From contig NW_027043830.1 in assembly GCF_037102585.1 (NCBI RefSeq), positions 744,001 through 808,000 of the forward strand: DNA of 64,000 nucleotides, written 5' to 3'. The notes below the pieces were generated by a model, which was not told the origin of the DNA, made no database searches, and saw only the letters and a list, made by a program, of their open reading frames with translations. Shown one piece after another: positions 49,201 to 59,742 of the stretch (its first letter is position 1; each line of letters opens with the position of its first letter). The translations under genes and the position numbers were made by a program. Origin of the DNA: Saccharomycopsis crataegensis. Taxonomy: Eukaryota; Ascomycota; Saccharomycetes; Ascoideales; Saccharomycopsidaceae.

Positions 49201-52200
49201 ATGGGTGATCATCATCATAAGATTGAGTCGCCGCCTGATTTGACCAGGGAACTCAATATGAGCCTTCATAACACTATAAGGAGCCCCAAGAAGTCGAGTT
49301 TCGATGAGATATTGCCGAGCTTTACTGTAAACGATGGCCATCATGATTTGAATCAAGAGGAAATAGAAGAGTTTGAGAAGGCAAATATTGAGGATATGGG
49401 TATTCCCGTTAATGGGGTGTTGTCTCCCAAAAGTCATAAATTTTCTACCCAAGATATGGATGGCATTATTCTTGATCCCATCGCGTTTCATAGTACAGAT
49501 AATATGAAAGACGACTTGCAGATTTCTAATGACCATTATGAAGATAATTTATTGTATATTTCATCGCCATCTTCTACTTCCAGTTTATCGGGGGATCTTA
49601 CAGGAAAGAGGATGATTGAACTCGATGATCGCTTTTCTGATAAGGGTTCCATTGCCGATTCCACCGCATCATCATTATTCAATTTGACATCACCGGCCAA
49701 CAACTTCTTAGAAGATTCATTTAACGATGAAGAATCCTCCGCAAAATTGGAAGGGTCAAAATTCTCTGTGCTGAATAGCTTTATTGCTGCCAGTAACCAC
49801 GGTATTAATGGTTATGAAAAATTGAACAAGGGAAGCAAATCAGTTAAAGATGAAGATTTGCATGACTTGATATTTCAGTATAATAAATCCATGAACAAGT
49901 CGATTATTTCATTCGATCACAACAAGAATTATGAGACTTTTGAAATAGAGATCGATGATTGGTTCATCAGTAACGAATTCAGTCATTTGGGCCATTATCG
50001 AGACATTTTCTTCAAGCATCTTAATAATAAGGATCTCAGTAAATACCCTGAATCGGAGCAAGATAAATACATTGGTAAATTGATTGGGAAGCTAAAAGAA
50101 TATTTCAAGTGTCAAGAAAGTTTTGAAGTTGAATCAGTATTGGAGTTACAAAATTCAATCTTGCTTTCAAATACCAATGAAATCATTCTCAGTAAATTGG
50201 TTTACATTTACAAGGAAATTGGAATCATGCAGCAACTAACGTATTTGTTATTTGGAAATTATGGTTTTGCTAATGATAAAGAACATCAAATGGCTTCGAT
50301 GAGAACGTATTTCTACAAGTTGATAAAGAATGGATTTTTGGAAATATTGACATCAAATATAAAGAAGTTTTCCAAAGTTTTATATTTAATAGATACGGAT
50401 AACATTAATGATGGCAGAGATGGTGCAAAAAAAATTATTGAAGCTTTGAAAGTTGTCAATGAGTTTTGGTTTTTGAACTTGACCAATTTTTATTTCATAT
50501 TGAACATTTTTATTTTCCAGTTTGTTGATTATGAAGATAAGCTAAACAGAGACTTTGAATTAGATGATGAAGCAGTAAATGGAAATCATATATTAGCAAA
50601 AGATTATGGGAAAATGTCAAAAGACGAACTTGAAGACTTTAGAAATGATTTCTTGAAAGTATTAGAGGAAACCAAGATTATGGTGTATTTGGTGAAATAT
50701 ATTGAAAAATGGAAATACAATAATAAATCATTAATGAAGATTAGAAATGTTATTCTACTACTAAATAAATTAATGATGGTGGAGTTTGGTAACATCAAGA
50801 ATTTCATTAAGGTGAAAAAATATTTAGCCGAGAAATTTTGCATCAAGACTAAAAAGGATCTTAATGACAAAGACGACTTCCAGGATTCTCAAGGCCGCGT
50901 GGAACCTCAAAATGGGGCTATGAGACCTCATCATAATCAACCAATTAAAAAGGATGATGATGATGATGATGGCGCTGCTGGCAAAAATGCCACTAATTTG
51001 ACTTCTAATAATAAAAACACAAACCCCGGCTCTCAAGTAAAGTCTAAAAAAAATCAAAAACTTCATGCGTTCCCATTGGATTATTATGTGTATTCCAAAG
51101 ATTTGACTTCAAGATACCCAGCCTATGAGCCACCAAAACCGACATATCCAAAATATTTGGACAACAACTCTTCTTTGTCTCAATTCATTGAAGTTCCAAG
51201 AACTTTGGACAACCAGTTCCTCAATAACACTTTCCCGGTGCCAACGATTCATATTGCCACCCCTGCAGCGTCACCAAATTCTAGTCCGGCATTGGTCCCT
51301 ACCGCCAATGGTAAGGGCAAGAGATCATTCCAAACTAATCAAGCGTTTCCTTTCATTTATCCTATCAATAATGATATTAAAGATGGTAATGTGCCATATA
51401 GTATCAAGGAAGGTAGTGAAATTTTCTCCAGTCATGTTGTGGAAAGTTTTGCAAAGAAACAATTGTGGAGTGAAAGAGTGGTATTTATGCAGCAAGAAAG
51501 AGGTTGGAAGAGTAGCATCAATCCCACCAGTCTCTCTTTGGACAATGACTTGGAATACCACGAAGACGATGAAGACAACAATGAGTCATTATACGATAAT
51601 GGTGGTGATGAGTATGATATTAGTGATTTAAAGTCTGAGATTTCAAAATTCCCAGGATACGAACCACAGATCAGAACCTTAGTGAAAATCGAAAGTTATT
51701 ACAAAGAGGTATTCCCATCATTAAGCTCCGTCGTCGATGTGTTTGTACAGACGATAAAAAGTAATGATTATGCTTTTGAATTCAATATTTTGAAAGAAAA
51801 AAGACAAGAAAAGTTGGAAAATGAGAGCAGTGAAAATGAGAACCCTCAAAGCAATAACTCCCAAAACTCGAAGAATTCCAGTAAAAATAAAGAAAGATCT
51901 TTAAAGTCACTTAAACAAAAACTTGAAATCATCAAAGCCAAAGAAGTCACATTAAAGAATATCTCGTCGGTGATAAGCCTTTTTATGAAGTGGTTCAAGA
52001 TGTCGCATATCTTGAAGGCTGAAAATTTGGGCACTGTGATATTTGATTCTGGGTTTATTGATCTGTTGTTAAATTATATCAGAAATGAGAACTTTAGAGA
52101 AAAATTGTTTAATGATGAGATTTCCTTCGAGGATGGGTTTTTTGAGAGATGCTTGAAATTATCAGTTTCGCATGATGCCAAAAAGGACTCGCCAGACTCC

Positions 52201-52917
52201 AGTAAGGGCTATTATTTTTACGATAATTTACTCGATAGTGATCCAAATTTGACTAATGAATACTATAGAGCGGTTCAATTACAACAGATTGGTCGCCTTG
52301 AGGGCTCTGGCTCGCCTTCCGATCCGGATATCAGCTTAGATACTTTCTTGAGTGCGGCAACTGATTCTGAATTGAAGGATGAGAATGGGGAATCAAAGCC
52401 CAAGGGAAAAATTTATGATACTTCCGGTAAGATTTTCAATCTCAGGTTTTGCTTGATTCTTAATAACTTGTTCAAAATTTTACAAAAAATAATCCTCAAT
52501 AAAACCAGAAGATTGGTAACATTTTCCGAAAAGCAACCGGTGGATCTTTTCCGGATTATTATTGGTCCCTTTTATAATTACTCTATCTACAAGTCCATCT
52601 TGAAAGTTCTCAAGGAAATAATTCCATATAATGGGAAGAAGTGGAAGTCGGTGAATATGGATCTTATTTCATTGATCTATATTAACTTGAATTTGAAATT
52701 GAAAGATCATTGGCTAAGTGGTAGAGATATTGATAGCGAAATGGGGGACTCCGAGGGCCAAGAACTAGCTCTTCGTGCGTTAATCCAGTTTTATACTGCT
52801 AGGAAGTATGAAGAAGGTATTGATAGATTTGGTTACGAAAGAAGGAACAGTGATTTTTTTGGAAGGGAAACTGATTTGATTGCTAGTAATGAACTTAATA
52901 ACGAAAGAAACGATTAA
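49201..52917 (+). CDS. FAR11: STRIPAK scaffold protein Far11 (STRIP1/2 family)
   Basis: 1238 residues. An N-terminal low-complexity part with SPKK and Ser-rich stretches precedes the N1221 (STRIP N-terminal) region at about 230-570 and the DUF3402 region at about 690-1190. Diagnostic block: YSIKEGSEIFSSHVVESFAKKQLWSERVVFMQQERGW, the family's 'A..L+..HL..SLA.+QLW+ER..FM..ERGW'. Next to it is KWFKMSHILKAENLGTVIFDSGF, against KWLKVSHILKFEYL in animals. Role: core of the yeast STRIPAK-like complex (Far3, 7, 8, 9, 10, 11), which supports pheromone arrest and antagonises TORC2 through PP2A. Acidic and Asn-rich inserts make it longer than S. cerevisiae Far11 (953 aa). Confidence 0.9.
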   Translation: MGDHHHKIESPPDLTRELNMSLHNTIRSPKKSSFDEILPSFTVNDGHHDLNQEEIEEFEKANIEDMGIPVNGVLSPKSHKFSTQDMDGIILDPIAFHSTDNMKDDLQISNDHYEDNLLYISSPSSTSSLSGDLTGKRMIELDDRFSDKGSIADSTASSLFNLTSPANNFLEDSFNDEESSAKLEGSKFSVLNSFIAASNHGINGYEKLNKGSKSVKDEDLHDLIFQYNKSMNKSIISFDHNKNYETFEIEIDDWFISNEFSHLGHYRDIFFKHLNNKDLSKYPESEQDKYIGKLIGKLKEYFKCQESFEVESVLELQNSILLSNTNEIILSKLVYIYKEIGIMQQLTYLLFGNYGFANDKEHQMASMRTYFYKLIKNGFLEILTSNIKKFSKVLYLIDTDNINDGRDGAKKIIEALKVVNEFWFLNLTNFYFILNIFIFQFVDYEDKLNRDFELDDEAVNGNHILAKDYGKMSKDELEDFRNDFLKVLEETKIMVYLVKYIEKWKYNNKSLMKIRNVILLLNKLMMVEFGNIKNFIKVKKYLAEKFCIKTKKDLNDKDDFQDSQGRVEPQNGAMRPHHNQPIKKDDDDDDGAAGKNATNLTSNNKNTNPGSQVKSKKNQKLHAFPLDYYVYSKDLTSRYPAYEPPKPTYPKYLDNNSSLSQFIEVPRTLDNQFLNNTFPVPTIHIATPAASPNSSPALVPTANGKGKRSFQTNQAFPFIYPINNDIKDGNVPYSIKEGSEIFSSHVVESFAKKQLWSERVVFMQQERGWKSSINPTSLSLDNDLEYHEDDEDNNESLYDNGGDEYDISDLKSEISKFPGYEPQIRTLVKIESYYKEVFPSLSSVVDVFVQTIKSNDYAFEFNILKEKRQEKLENESSENENPQSNNSQNSKNSSKNKERSLKSLKQKLEIIKAKEVTLKNISSVISLFMKWFKMSHILKAENLGTVIFDSGFIDLLLNYIRNENFREKLFNDEISFEDGFFERCLKLSVSHDAKKDSPDSSKGYYFYDNLLDSDPNLTNEYYRAVQLQQIGRLEGSGSPSDPDISLDTFLSAATDSELKDENGESKPKGKIYDTSGKIFNLRFCLILNNLFKILQKIILNKTRRLVTFSEKQPVDLFRIIIGPFYNYSIYKSILKVLKEIIPYNGKKWKSVNMDLISLIYINLNLKLKDHWLSGRDIDSEMGDSEGQELALRALIQFYTARKYEEGIDRFGYERRNSDFFGRETDLIASNELNNERND

Positions 52918-53432
52918 AAAGTGAGAAATATATAAAAATTTTGACTCAAAGGGATTAGCACTTCATAATGGCTGTCTATACTATTTTTTGGCCTCTTAGC
53001 TACGGTTATTTTTTTATTTCTATTCTTGTGAAAAAGCAGATCGTATTCCATTTAATAAAATGTAAGGTAATTAAAAGCAATATTATACAAGACGTAATAA
53101 AAGAGTTTCAGTTCTTCGAGTTATTAGACAGAAAGAAAAAGTTAAAACGAATAACAGACAAGAGAGAAAAAACTGAAAGATCACACAGGTATGAATGTCG
53201 AAAACACATATTAAAAAGGAAGAATTAAAAAAAAAAAGAAAATAGAAAAAAAACCATTAAAGAACCATGCCCAAGAACAAAAAACATTAAAGGAATTGTA
53301 TTTTTCATGAAAAAAAAAAATCATAAACAAGCGAACGAAAAATAAAAGAAAAAATAACACAGAGAGACACCAATTGAATGATAACGTTAGGATAACGAAG
53401 ATATATTTCAAATTTGAGACACCCCCACTATA
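52918..53432. other. Convergent spacer FAR11 / HSF1
   Basis: 515 bp, AT-rich, with several A-runs (53227-53260, 53311-53320). Open frames inside are random. No gene is seen. Confidence 0.6.
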
Positions 53433-55859
53433 TCAACCCTTGTAGCGCTTAAACATTCCGGTGCTAATGATATCATCCTCATCAAGCTCCAACGTAGGTC
53501 TCTTTTTTCCAGCACTACCAGAAGCATCGGTGCTTACTTTATCGGTATTAGAAGTAGCCAATGAAGTTGAAAGCCCCTGTATATCTCCCATATTGACCTC
53601 TGAGACTGTTAGGGATGTTGTTGAGCTTGAGCCTGACCCTTCAACTAGTTTCAGCGAGCTATCAAGCCTAAATTCTTGGACTCTACTGTTGCTTTCATTG
53701 ATGTTTGTAGCAATATTGATTGTTTTTGAAGGAGACACTGGTTCCGGAGTAGCGTTTACCGATATTGGGATCGGAGTTCCATCACTCGGTATATATCGAT
53801 TGATTAGGCTGGACAATCTATTTATTGATTCCTCTTGTTGGTTAATGTACGATGTCAAGGATTCTAAAGTCGGGTTCATTAATCGTTGTGACAGATGAAA
53901 ATCTGGAGAATTATGGTTATTAGTCCCTGGATTCAAAGGTATAGTAGGTTCGGGGGTCGGTATAATAGGGCTCCTGTACGGAGGAGCAGAAGAAACAGCA
54001 TTATTTACAATCATATTCGGCGGAATAGGAACGGTCGGAATATTAGCTCTAGCAGTTTTGGTATAATGACCCGGTCTCGAAGTAGGGGTAGGAATGATTC
54101 CAGCAACTTTAATGATGGCAGGATTTTCTACTCTTGAATTTTTTGCCACTGGGTTAGCTTCAAATGTATTCAAGCCAACTACTGCTGGTCTCTGTACGGT
54201 TGCAGCACCAAGAGATGCATAGTCAACGGCCGCTGGGGGAACTTTATCTAAATGGCCATTAGATGATTCTAATACCGTTGGTGGATTAGAATTGAATTTT
54301 GGGGCAAATCTACTTGAAGTTGGAAAATTTTCCTTTGGAATAATAAAGTTGTCCTTAGTATTTTCAGGAGCTCTTAACATCTCACCATTCAATGTGTCTA
54401 TATCACCATCAAGATCATTCAAATTTCCTTGCGTAATTGGATTACCATTCCCGCTCATATTCATGGAATTTGTTGAAGTGGCGGTGCCTGATGCGGATGT
54501 ATTAACAAGAGGAGCTATACCGGGAAGTGGTACTGGGATTGGATGAGGATACTCACCTGGTGCGAAAATCTTCATCGGAACTTGGTTTGGAATAGCATGT
54601 TGTTGAGCAATCCTTCCAATCATTGGTTGCACTGGAATGAACGCTGGAGTAGCATTCAGAGGTAATCCGTGCATTGCTGGGTGTGGAGGATAGAAGATCA
54701 GAGGAGTGTTAGGTACTGTGTTACGAATGGCAGGATTGCTCGCCTGTTTGACTGAGCTGTGGTCCAAATGAGCATTTCCAAAAGTCATACCACAAGCAAT
54801 ACGATCATAAGAATGGGCATGAGGTGGCGCTGTGATACTGTCGCGCACCACGCCTGGCATTGGATCTGCCGGAATACTATTGTTTAGTAAGGGCACACTA
54901 TTCATGGTAATCAGATTTCTGTCATTATTGGTAGTGATAGCGGCCATCAACGAAGCGTTGATATTTCCTTCAAAGGGAATTTCCTTTGGATTAATAGTAG
55001 GATTATTTTGAAAAACTGAGGCAATGAATCTTAGAATACTTCCCAATGTTTCATTCTGTTTATCGTACCGTTGACGACTGATTGCCATTTCTTGCCAAAA
55101 CACACCACAATCGTTTTTGATTCTTTTCAAATCGTCAGCAATAATATTCTGGGCATTCTTGAGACGATTCAATTCGTTTACTACCAAATTGACATTCATT
55201 TCTCCATACTCCTGTCTTCCATTTTTGTTTCTGGAAATATTCTCAAGTAGATCTTCTCTTCCTCTTTGAAAATACGGATTTTCAAATAACCATATTTCAT
55301 CAGGATTTGAGGCATTACTGGAAGGCACATTTAATTCATTATAATGTGGGGCACTTATATTATTGGAAACATATTGCACTTTATGCCATCCGTACATGTT
55401 TAACTGCCTAACAAAACTTGAAAAGTTAGAATGCTTGAAATACTTTGGTAGAACTTTTTTCATGAACTTCACTCTGTTCAATACTTTGAAACGTTTTCCA
55501 TTATCTGCCCATTGAATATATTCTGAATTATTTGAGTCATTGACCATAATCCATAGTTTCACCACAAAAGCAGGTCTTGACTTTCCTTGTCCTAGATCAT
55601 CGGCTTTCCTACCATCATTTTGATCTTTAGTATTGAGCAAGTCAGATGCCTTCAATTCACGGTTATCGATCTCATGTTGTCCGTTACTGTTATGCGTGGA
55701 GTAGCTACCTGGACTGGAATTCAATAGAATGTTTTGGTTGGCAATATTAATCTTTGGGGCCATTTTAAAGGAGGGGTTTCCATAGCTAGGGTCATAGTCA
55801 TTCTCAAGACCTATATTCTGCGAATGAAAATTATCTTTGTTTGGGTCATGATCACCCAT
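53433..55859 (-). CDS. HSF1: Heat shock transcription factor Hsf1
   Basis: 808 residues (S. cerevisiae Hsf1: 833). The HSF DNA-binding domain is at about 94-205, with the recognition helix HSNFSSFVRQLNMYGWHKVQ and the ENPYFQRGREDLLENISR end. A linker of about 13 residues follows, then the HR-A/B coiled coil at about 218-285 (VNELNRLKNAQNIIADDLKRIKNDC...). A very long Pro/Asn/Ser-rich C-terminal region probably holds activation segments. Retention of the coiled coil separates it from Sfl1 and Mga1 only partly, but the size and domain order favour Hsf1. Role: essential trimeric activator of chaperone genes through nGAAn repeats. It sits next to an unusually long 3.2 kb upstream region. Confidence 0.9.
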   Translation of the reverse strand: MGDHDPNKDNFHSQNIGLENDYDPSYGNPSFKMAPKINIANQNILLNSSPGSYSTHNSNGQHEIDNRELKASDLLNTKDQNDGRKADDLGQGKSRPAFVVKLWIMVNDSNNSEYIQWADNGKRFKVLNRVKFMKKVLPKYFKHSNFSSFVRQLNMYGWHKVQYVSNNISAPHYNELNVPSSNASNPDEIWLFENPYFQRGREDLLENISRNKNGRQEYGEMNVNLVVNELNRLKNAQNIIADDLKRIKNDCGVFWQEMAISRQRYDKQNETLGSILRFIASVFQNNPTINPKEIPFEGNINASLMAAITTNNDRNLITMNSVPLLNNSIPADPMPGVVRDSITAPPHAHSYDRIACGMTFGNAHLDHSSVKQASNPAIRNTVPNTPLIFYPPHPAMHGLPLNATPAFIPVQPMIGRIAQQHAIPNQVPMKIFAPGEYPHPIPVPLPGIAPLVNTSASGTATSTNSMNMSGNGNPITQGNLNDLDGDIDTLNGEMLRAPENTKDNFIIPKENFPTSSRFAPKFNSNPPTVLESSNGHLDKVPPAAVDYASLGAATVQRPAVVGLNTFEANPVAKNSRVENPAIIKVAGIIPTPTSRPGHYTKTARANIPTVPIPPNMIVNNAVSSAPPYRSPIIPTPEPTIPLNPGTNNHNSPDFHLSQRLMNPTLESLTSYINQQEESINRLSSLINRYIPSDGTPIPISVNATPEPVSPSKTINIATNINESNSRVQEFRLDSSLKLVEGSGSSSTTSLTVSEVNMGDIQGLSTSLATSNTDKVSTDASGSAGKKRPTLELDEDDIISTGMFKRYKG

Positions 55860-58082
55860 TAAAAAGTGTTTGTAAAGAATAAATGAGCTCCCTAATGAAC
55901 TAAAGCTCTGCTAATAAGTCTCCGTCACAATAATATGTTTAATAGTACTGATACTAATATAATAAGGCACTCTATTGAGTAGGATTTCAATTTACCTAAG
56001 TAAAATACCTTGGAATTTCTTTGAAGCCTAGAAATTGATTTATAATAGTATAGACTCTATCGAAAAAATACTCCATCAAAAAAAATCGGGGGAAAAAAAA
56101 AAAAAAAAAATACAACACAGAAAAGAGTTTTTTCAGTAATAATTCTTTTTTCCACAGGTGCTCTGATAAAAGAGATACAATTCAGAGTTAAAGCACAGGA
56201 AAGGGGTAATCGAATGGTGTAGATATTATCCTGTTGGTGATGTTTGCTCGTCATTGATTCGAAGGAATTCAAGGTGAGATGAGAAGAGAAGAGTGAGGGG
56301 GGAACCACTGTGTGTGCAAAATCTACGTGAGACGGGGACACACTCCAACATAACGCGCGTCGGGTGACCCCTATACTAATTGCCTAAATAAATCACAGAA
56401 TCACACAGCGATTTATTTTGGCATTAGAGGCAATTGGAGGGGGCAGTATTTTATTGTTTCATTGCACTGGTAGGGCTTATATTAGGCCCCAGGTGGGTTG
56501 TTGCACACCACATATCTGAGTGTCAATTACTTGTCCAACGAAGGTAGAAAGTGAGATGCTGTCTTACAACTTGCCAGTAATAAGCCTTTTCCTCTCGTAT
56601 TCTTTCTTACTCAATACATATTTTGCGGTATTTTTTTTTTTTCAGCAGCAATCTAATTAGATTTTACAGCTAATTGTCCACAAAACCTATTGGACCATTC
56701 GATAGATGCATAATGTGTTTTGCACTTTGAACTTATATTTTCCGGCTCTATAAAAACATGACAGCTAACTAGTTTGTTACGATTCCCAGTAATAGAAGCT
56801 ACTAGAAATAGGGCTTCTTTTTTTTTCAGGTGCCATGGGTGGCGATGATGGATTGCTTACCAATATTGAAACTGCCGGGTGTGTGGCCAGTTTTTTTGTA
56901 TGCTTTTTTTTTTAGCAACAGTGACAATATGTGGAATGTGACACCGAACTGTCCATATTGCTCTATAAAGTGGGGAAATGAGTTTTCCAGAATCGAAAAT
57001 CCGCCAGTTTAAATCCTGTAACTCATTTCTCTGTACTTTGGGGGTTACGGGCCTCGAGAAATTTCTCTTTGTTGTAAGATCCTTAGATAGCATGTGAGTC
57101 TGGCAGGGAATGAGTCTAGTGTGTACTGGGTGCAATGCCATGAATAAGGGAGTATTTCAATATATATATATATATCAAGTATTGTATTATAAGGGCATTT
57201 TTGTTTCTAGTATCTTCGGTAGACATTCCTGTCATGTTGAGAGACCAATTCGTACATCAGATAAGTAAGGGAAGTTAAAAAGACACATTTCATCTCTATA
57301 GCAGTTGATGAACAATTTTTCCAGTATTATGCCAACGGCGAACTCACAGTACCTTGCGCACGCTGTTTGTAGATTGATGGCAAGTTACCGATTCACAAGC
57401 GGGCCTAAATTGACGGTCTGGCCATCAGCAAGTTGCTTCCTTCCTGAGAATAACCGTAATATAACTACCTCAAAAATGATTGATTACTGTTACGCTCTGG
57501 ATTGGGTTTTGCTGCTAAATGAAATGTAAGCGTGGGTAAATATTTCGAAGACAGATCATCCTCAGCGTGCTCTTTCCATAAATTCGATTAAAACACTTAA
57601 AAACAAAGAAAAGGAGAAAATAAAAGAAGCTGAGAATGACATCGAACAACTAAGGTGGATAAGAGGAAACACCACTTAAAACAGAGAGAAAGACTAGACA
57701 GCCAGACCAGGTTGATTAATAACCTTAAACTCGTCATGCAGCATCTTGCAGTGTGCACAAAGTATTTTTCCAATCATACCACGCATACTGTTAAGTGCGC
57801 GAAGAAGCGTCGCTTGTTACCCTGGGTTACAGTTGGTCTTTAGACCCGTTGTTTTGGTATGTATACCTACAACAGGGTACTATCGGGGCATCAATTTTCC
57901 ATTCATCACATCACCAGTGAAAAATATAGTTTCATCATCTATTATTATTATCCATACCCAGCGGTCAGTTAAGCGTCAAGTTAATTAAGGGTAATCTGTT
58001 CGGCCTCACATGATATTAGATACATCAATAGTTATTATTAGTACAGCAAAAACTAACAAATATCAAAATTTAAACACAAATT

Positions 58083-58130
58083 GAAGAAGAAGAAGAAGAA
58101 GAAGAAGAAGAAGAAGAAGAAGAAGAAGAA
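58083..58130. repeat. (GAA)n microsatellite, 48 nt
   Basis: Sixteen perfect GAA units in the HSF1/GPI spacer. Purine-only strands of this length can form triplex DNA (known property of GAA repeats). Confidence 0.9.
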
Positions 58131-58979
58131 TCCTGAACAATCATCGTACCCACTGAGAAATCACTAATATGTTCCTTGGTTTCATTTAGCTGGAGTTACA
58201 GGCAACTCTTGACTGAATTAATAGAACTCTGCGAAAGAGATATGGGGGGATGCAAGATTGACCATGTGATATGTCACTCGCATCACTAGACCCAGTTATG
58301 AAACACCCAACAACAATGTATCCAGTCACAGTTTTGCTGTAGTTGTATTACAATATAATTCACTCAAGAAGGATGTTCGAGTACCCAAGTTGGGTTGGTG
58401 AGGTTTTGCACAGTTCCTTTGATCTACTTTTCATTTCTTTTCAAATAAAACGGTATTTGTCAAACTACACACTTCGATAATGTGGCCTCATTTTTCACTT
58501 AATTTACTAAATTAAATTAACTTGTAAGTTTTTTTAATTTCGATGTTACCCACTCGATCTTAACGCTTCCCAAAATGGGTTACCTTTCACTACGCATTTC
58601 TGCTCTTTTTTTTTAGCGCTGCAGAAAACAATGCATGAAATGTTGAACAACAATGTTTTAGCAAATGAACTAGTTGATAAGTTTGGGAAAAAAGAAACTC
58701 GCACAACAGCCATTCAGGAACAAAAAAAGGGGAAAAGAGCAGCAGGGTATTCCCTACCACAACACAGTGGTGGTCGCAGCAAACCGGAGTCTGTTTCTTT
58801 TTCTTGCCCCCCAATTGGTTTATTCTCTTATTACTTTGGGCCAGACGGAGGGAGGGAGCGCATTACGCTACGCTAACGTACGCGCATCAGGAAGATTTTT
58901 TCTCCCAATTGCAACTTAGTGGGTTTTTGGCATTACAACTAAATGCACAATCGGTAAGGTACACGCCAGAATCCACACA

Positions 58980-58988
58980 TATATAAAA
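58980..58988 (+). promoter_or_regulatory. TATA box of the GPI protein gene
   Basis: TATATAAAA, 122 bp upstream of the ATG at 59110, matching the TATAWAWR consensus. A TATA-type promoter fits a regulated cell-wall gene. Confidence 0.6.
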
Positions 58989-59109
58989 ACTCGACAATGC
59001 CTGCCCCTGCTTTTATCGCTTACACAAACTCTTCTCCCGTAATAACCACTCATCACCGTGAAGCGCAGTGTTTTCTTTGCCAATAATTAATATCACCACA
59101 TCTACAACG

Positions 59110-59742
59110 ATGCAGTTCTCTAAATCAACCGTCTCTATTATCGCTGCCCTTTTTGCCCAACGTGTAGTCGCTGATGGTCCTGATACCACTACCATCACCT
59201 CCACAGGTTATTCATACTCAATTCCAATAGATCTCAGTGTCATTTCGGCCAACTTGCGTACTGCCACTGATAGTAGACTCCTTATGTTAGTGTCAGAATT
59301 TGAAAATGCTAAAGGTACCTCTGCTCTTATTTCCCTTGCCTCAGTTTATGGGTCTGATTTTCTCGAAGGTACTTTGACCAATATTGCCTCTTTGGCCCTC
59401 AATGTTGCCACCGTTTCCGGCAACAATGATGCTGAAGATTCCATGGTCACTGCCAGCACTACTGCTTCGATCAGCTTTACAACTTCCACCGTTTCTCAAA
59501 ATACCACCGCCATCCTTGTCTCTTCAGAGTCTTCAGAATCTTCAGAATCTTCTTCTTCAGAATCTTCTTCTGTTGTCGTCACATCAACTGCTCTTGAAAC
59601 TACCGCCATTGAAACTTCCTCTGCCAGTAGCATTGAAACATCTTCCACCAATAACACTTCCTCCACTAGCGCAGGTGCCCCAGGCTCTGTTTTATACAGT
59701 TTGCCATTGGTAGTCGCTGGTGGGATCATGGCATTGATATAA
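59110..59742 (+). CDS. Putative GPI-anchored cell-wall protein
   Basis: 210 residues from the ATG at 59110. Signal peptide MQFSKSTVSIIAALFAQRVVA with likely cleavage before DGPDT. An N-terminal domain of about 90 residues (SYSIPIDLSVISANLRTATDSRLLMLVSEF...) follows, then a Ser/Thr-rich stalk including SSESSESSESSSSESSS and ETSSASSIETSS, suited to O-mannosylation. The end is a small-residue region (STSAGAPGS) and a hydrophobic tail (VLYSLPLVVAGGIMALI) with no charged end, the pattern of a GPI attachment signal. The globular part is not recognised, although the overall plan resembles small yeast wall proteins (Tir/Sed1-like). A codon before the stalk could be polymorphic because of the TCAGAATCT repeat. 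Confidence 0.8.
   Translation: MQFSKSTVSIIAALFAQRVVADGPDTTTITSTGYSYSIPIDLSVISANLRTATDSRLLMLVSEFENAKGTSALISLASVYGSDFLEGTLTNIASLALNVATVSGNNDAEDSMVTASTTASISFTTSTVSQNTTAILVSSESSESSESSSSESSSVVVTSTALETTAIETSSASSIETSSTNNTSSTSAGAPGSVLYSLPLVVAGGIMALI

Larger units (their letters stand above)
55860..59109. other. 3.2 kb divergent spacer HSF1 / GPI protein gene
   Basis: A long gene-poor region of mixed composition, more GC-balanced than the other spacers. It includes A-runs near 56095-56110, a CGCGCG patch at 56354-56360, a (TA)n tract at 57162-57174, a 48-nt (GAA)n array at 58083-58130 and a TATA box for the GPI gene. Several short frames exist, notably 57305-57679 on the plus strand with one internal stop and a charged tail (NKEKEKIKEAENDIEQLRW). 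None has a recognisable family. No tRNA or snRNA was identified. It may carry non-coding RNA or the extended control region of HSF1. Confidence 0.5.

Noticed and set aside
57305-57679. Frame with one stop and a charged end in the HSF1 upstream spacer
   Set aside because: No recognisable domain, and the charged end is explained by an A-rich stretch. Mentioned only as part of the spacer finding.
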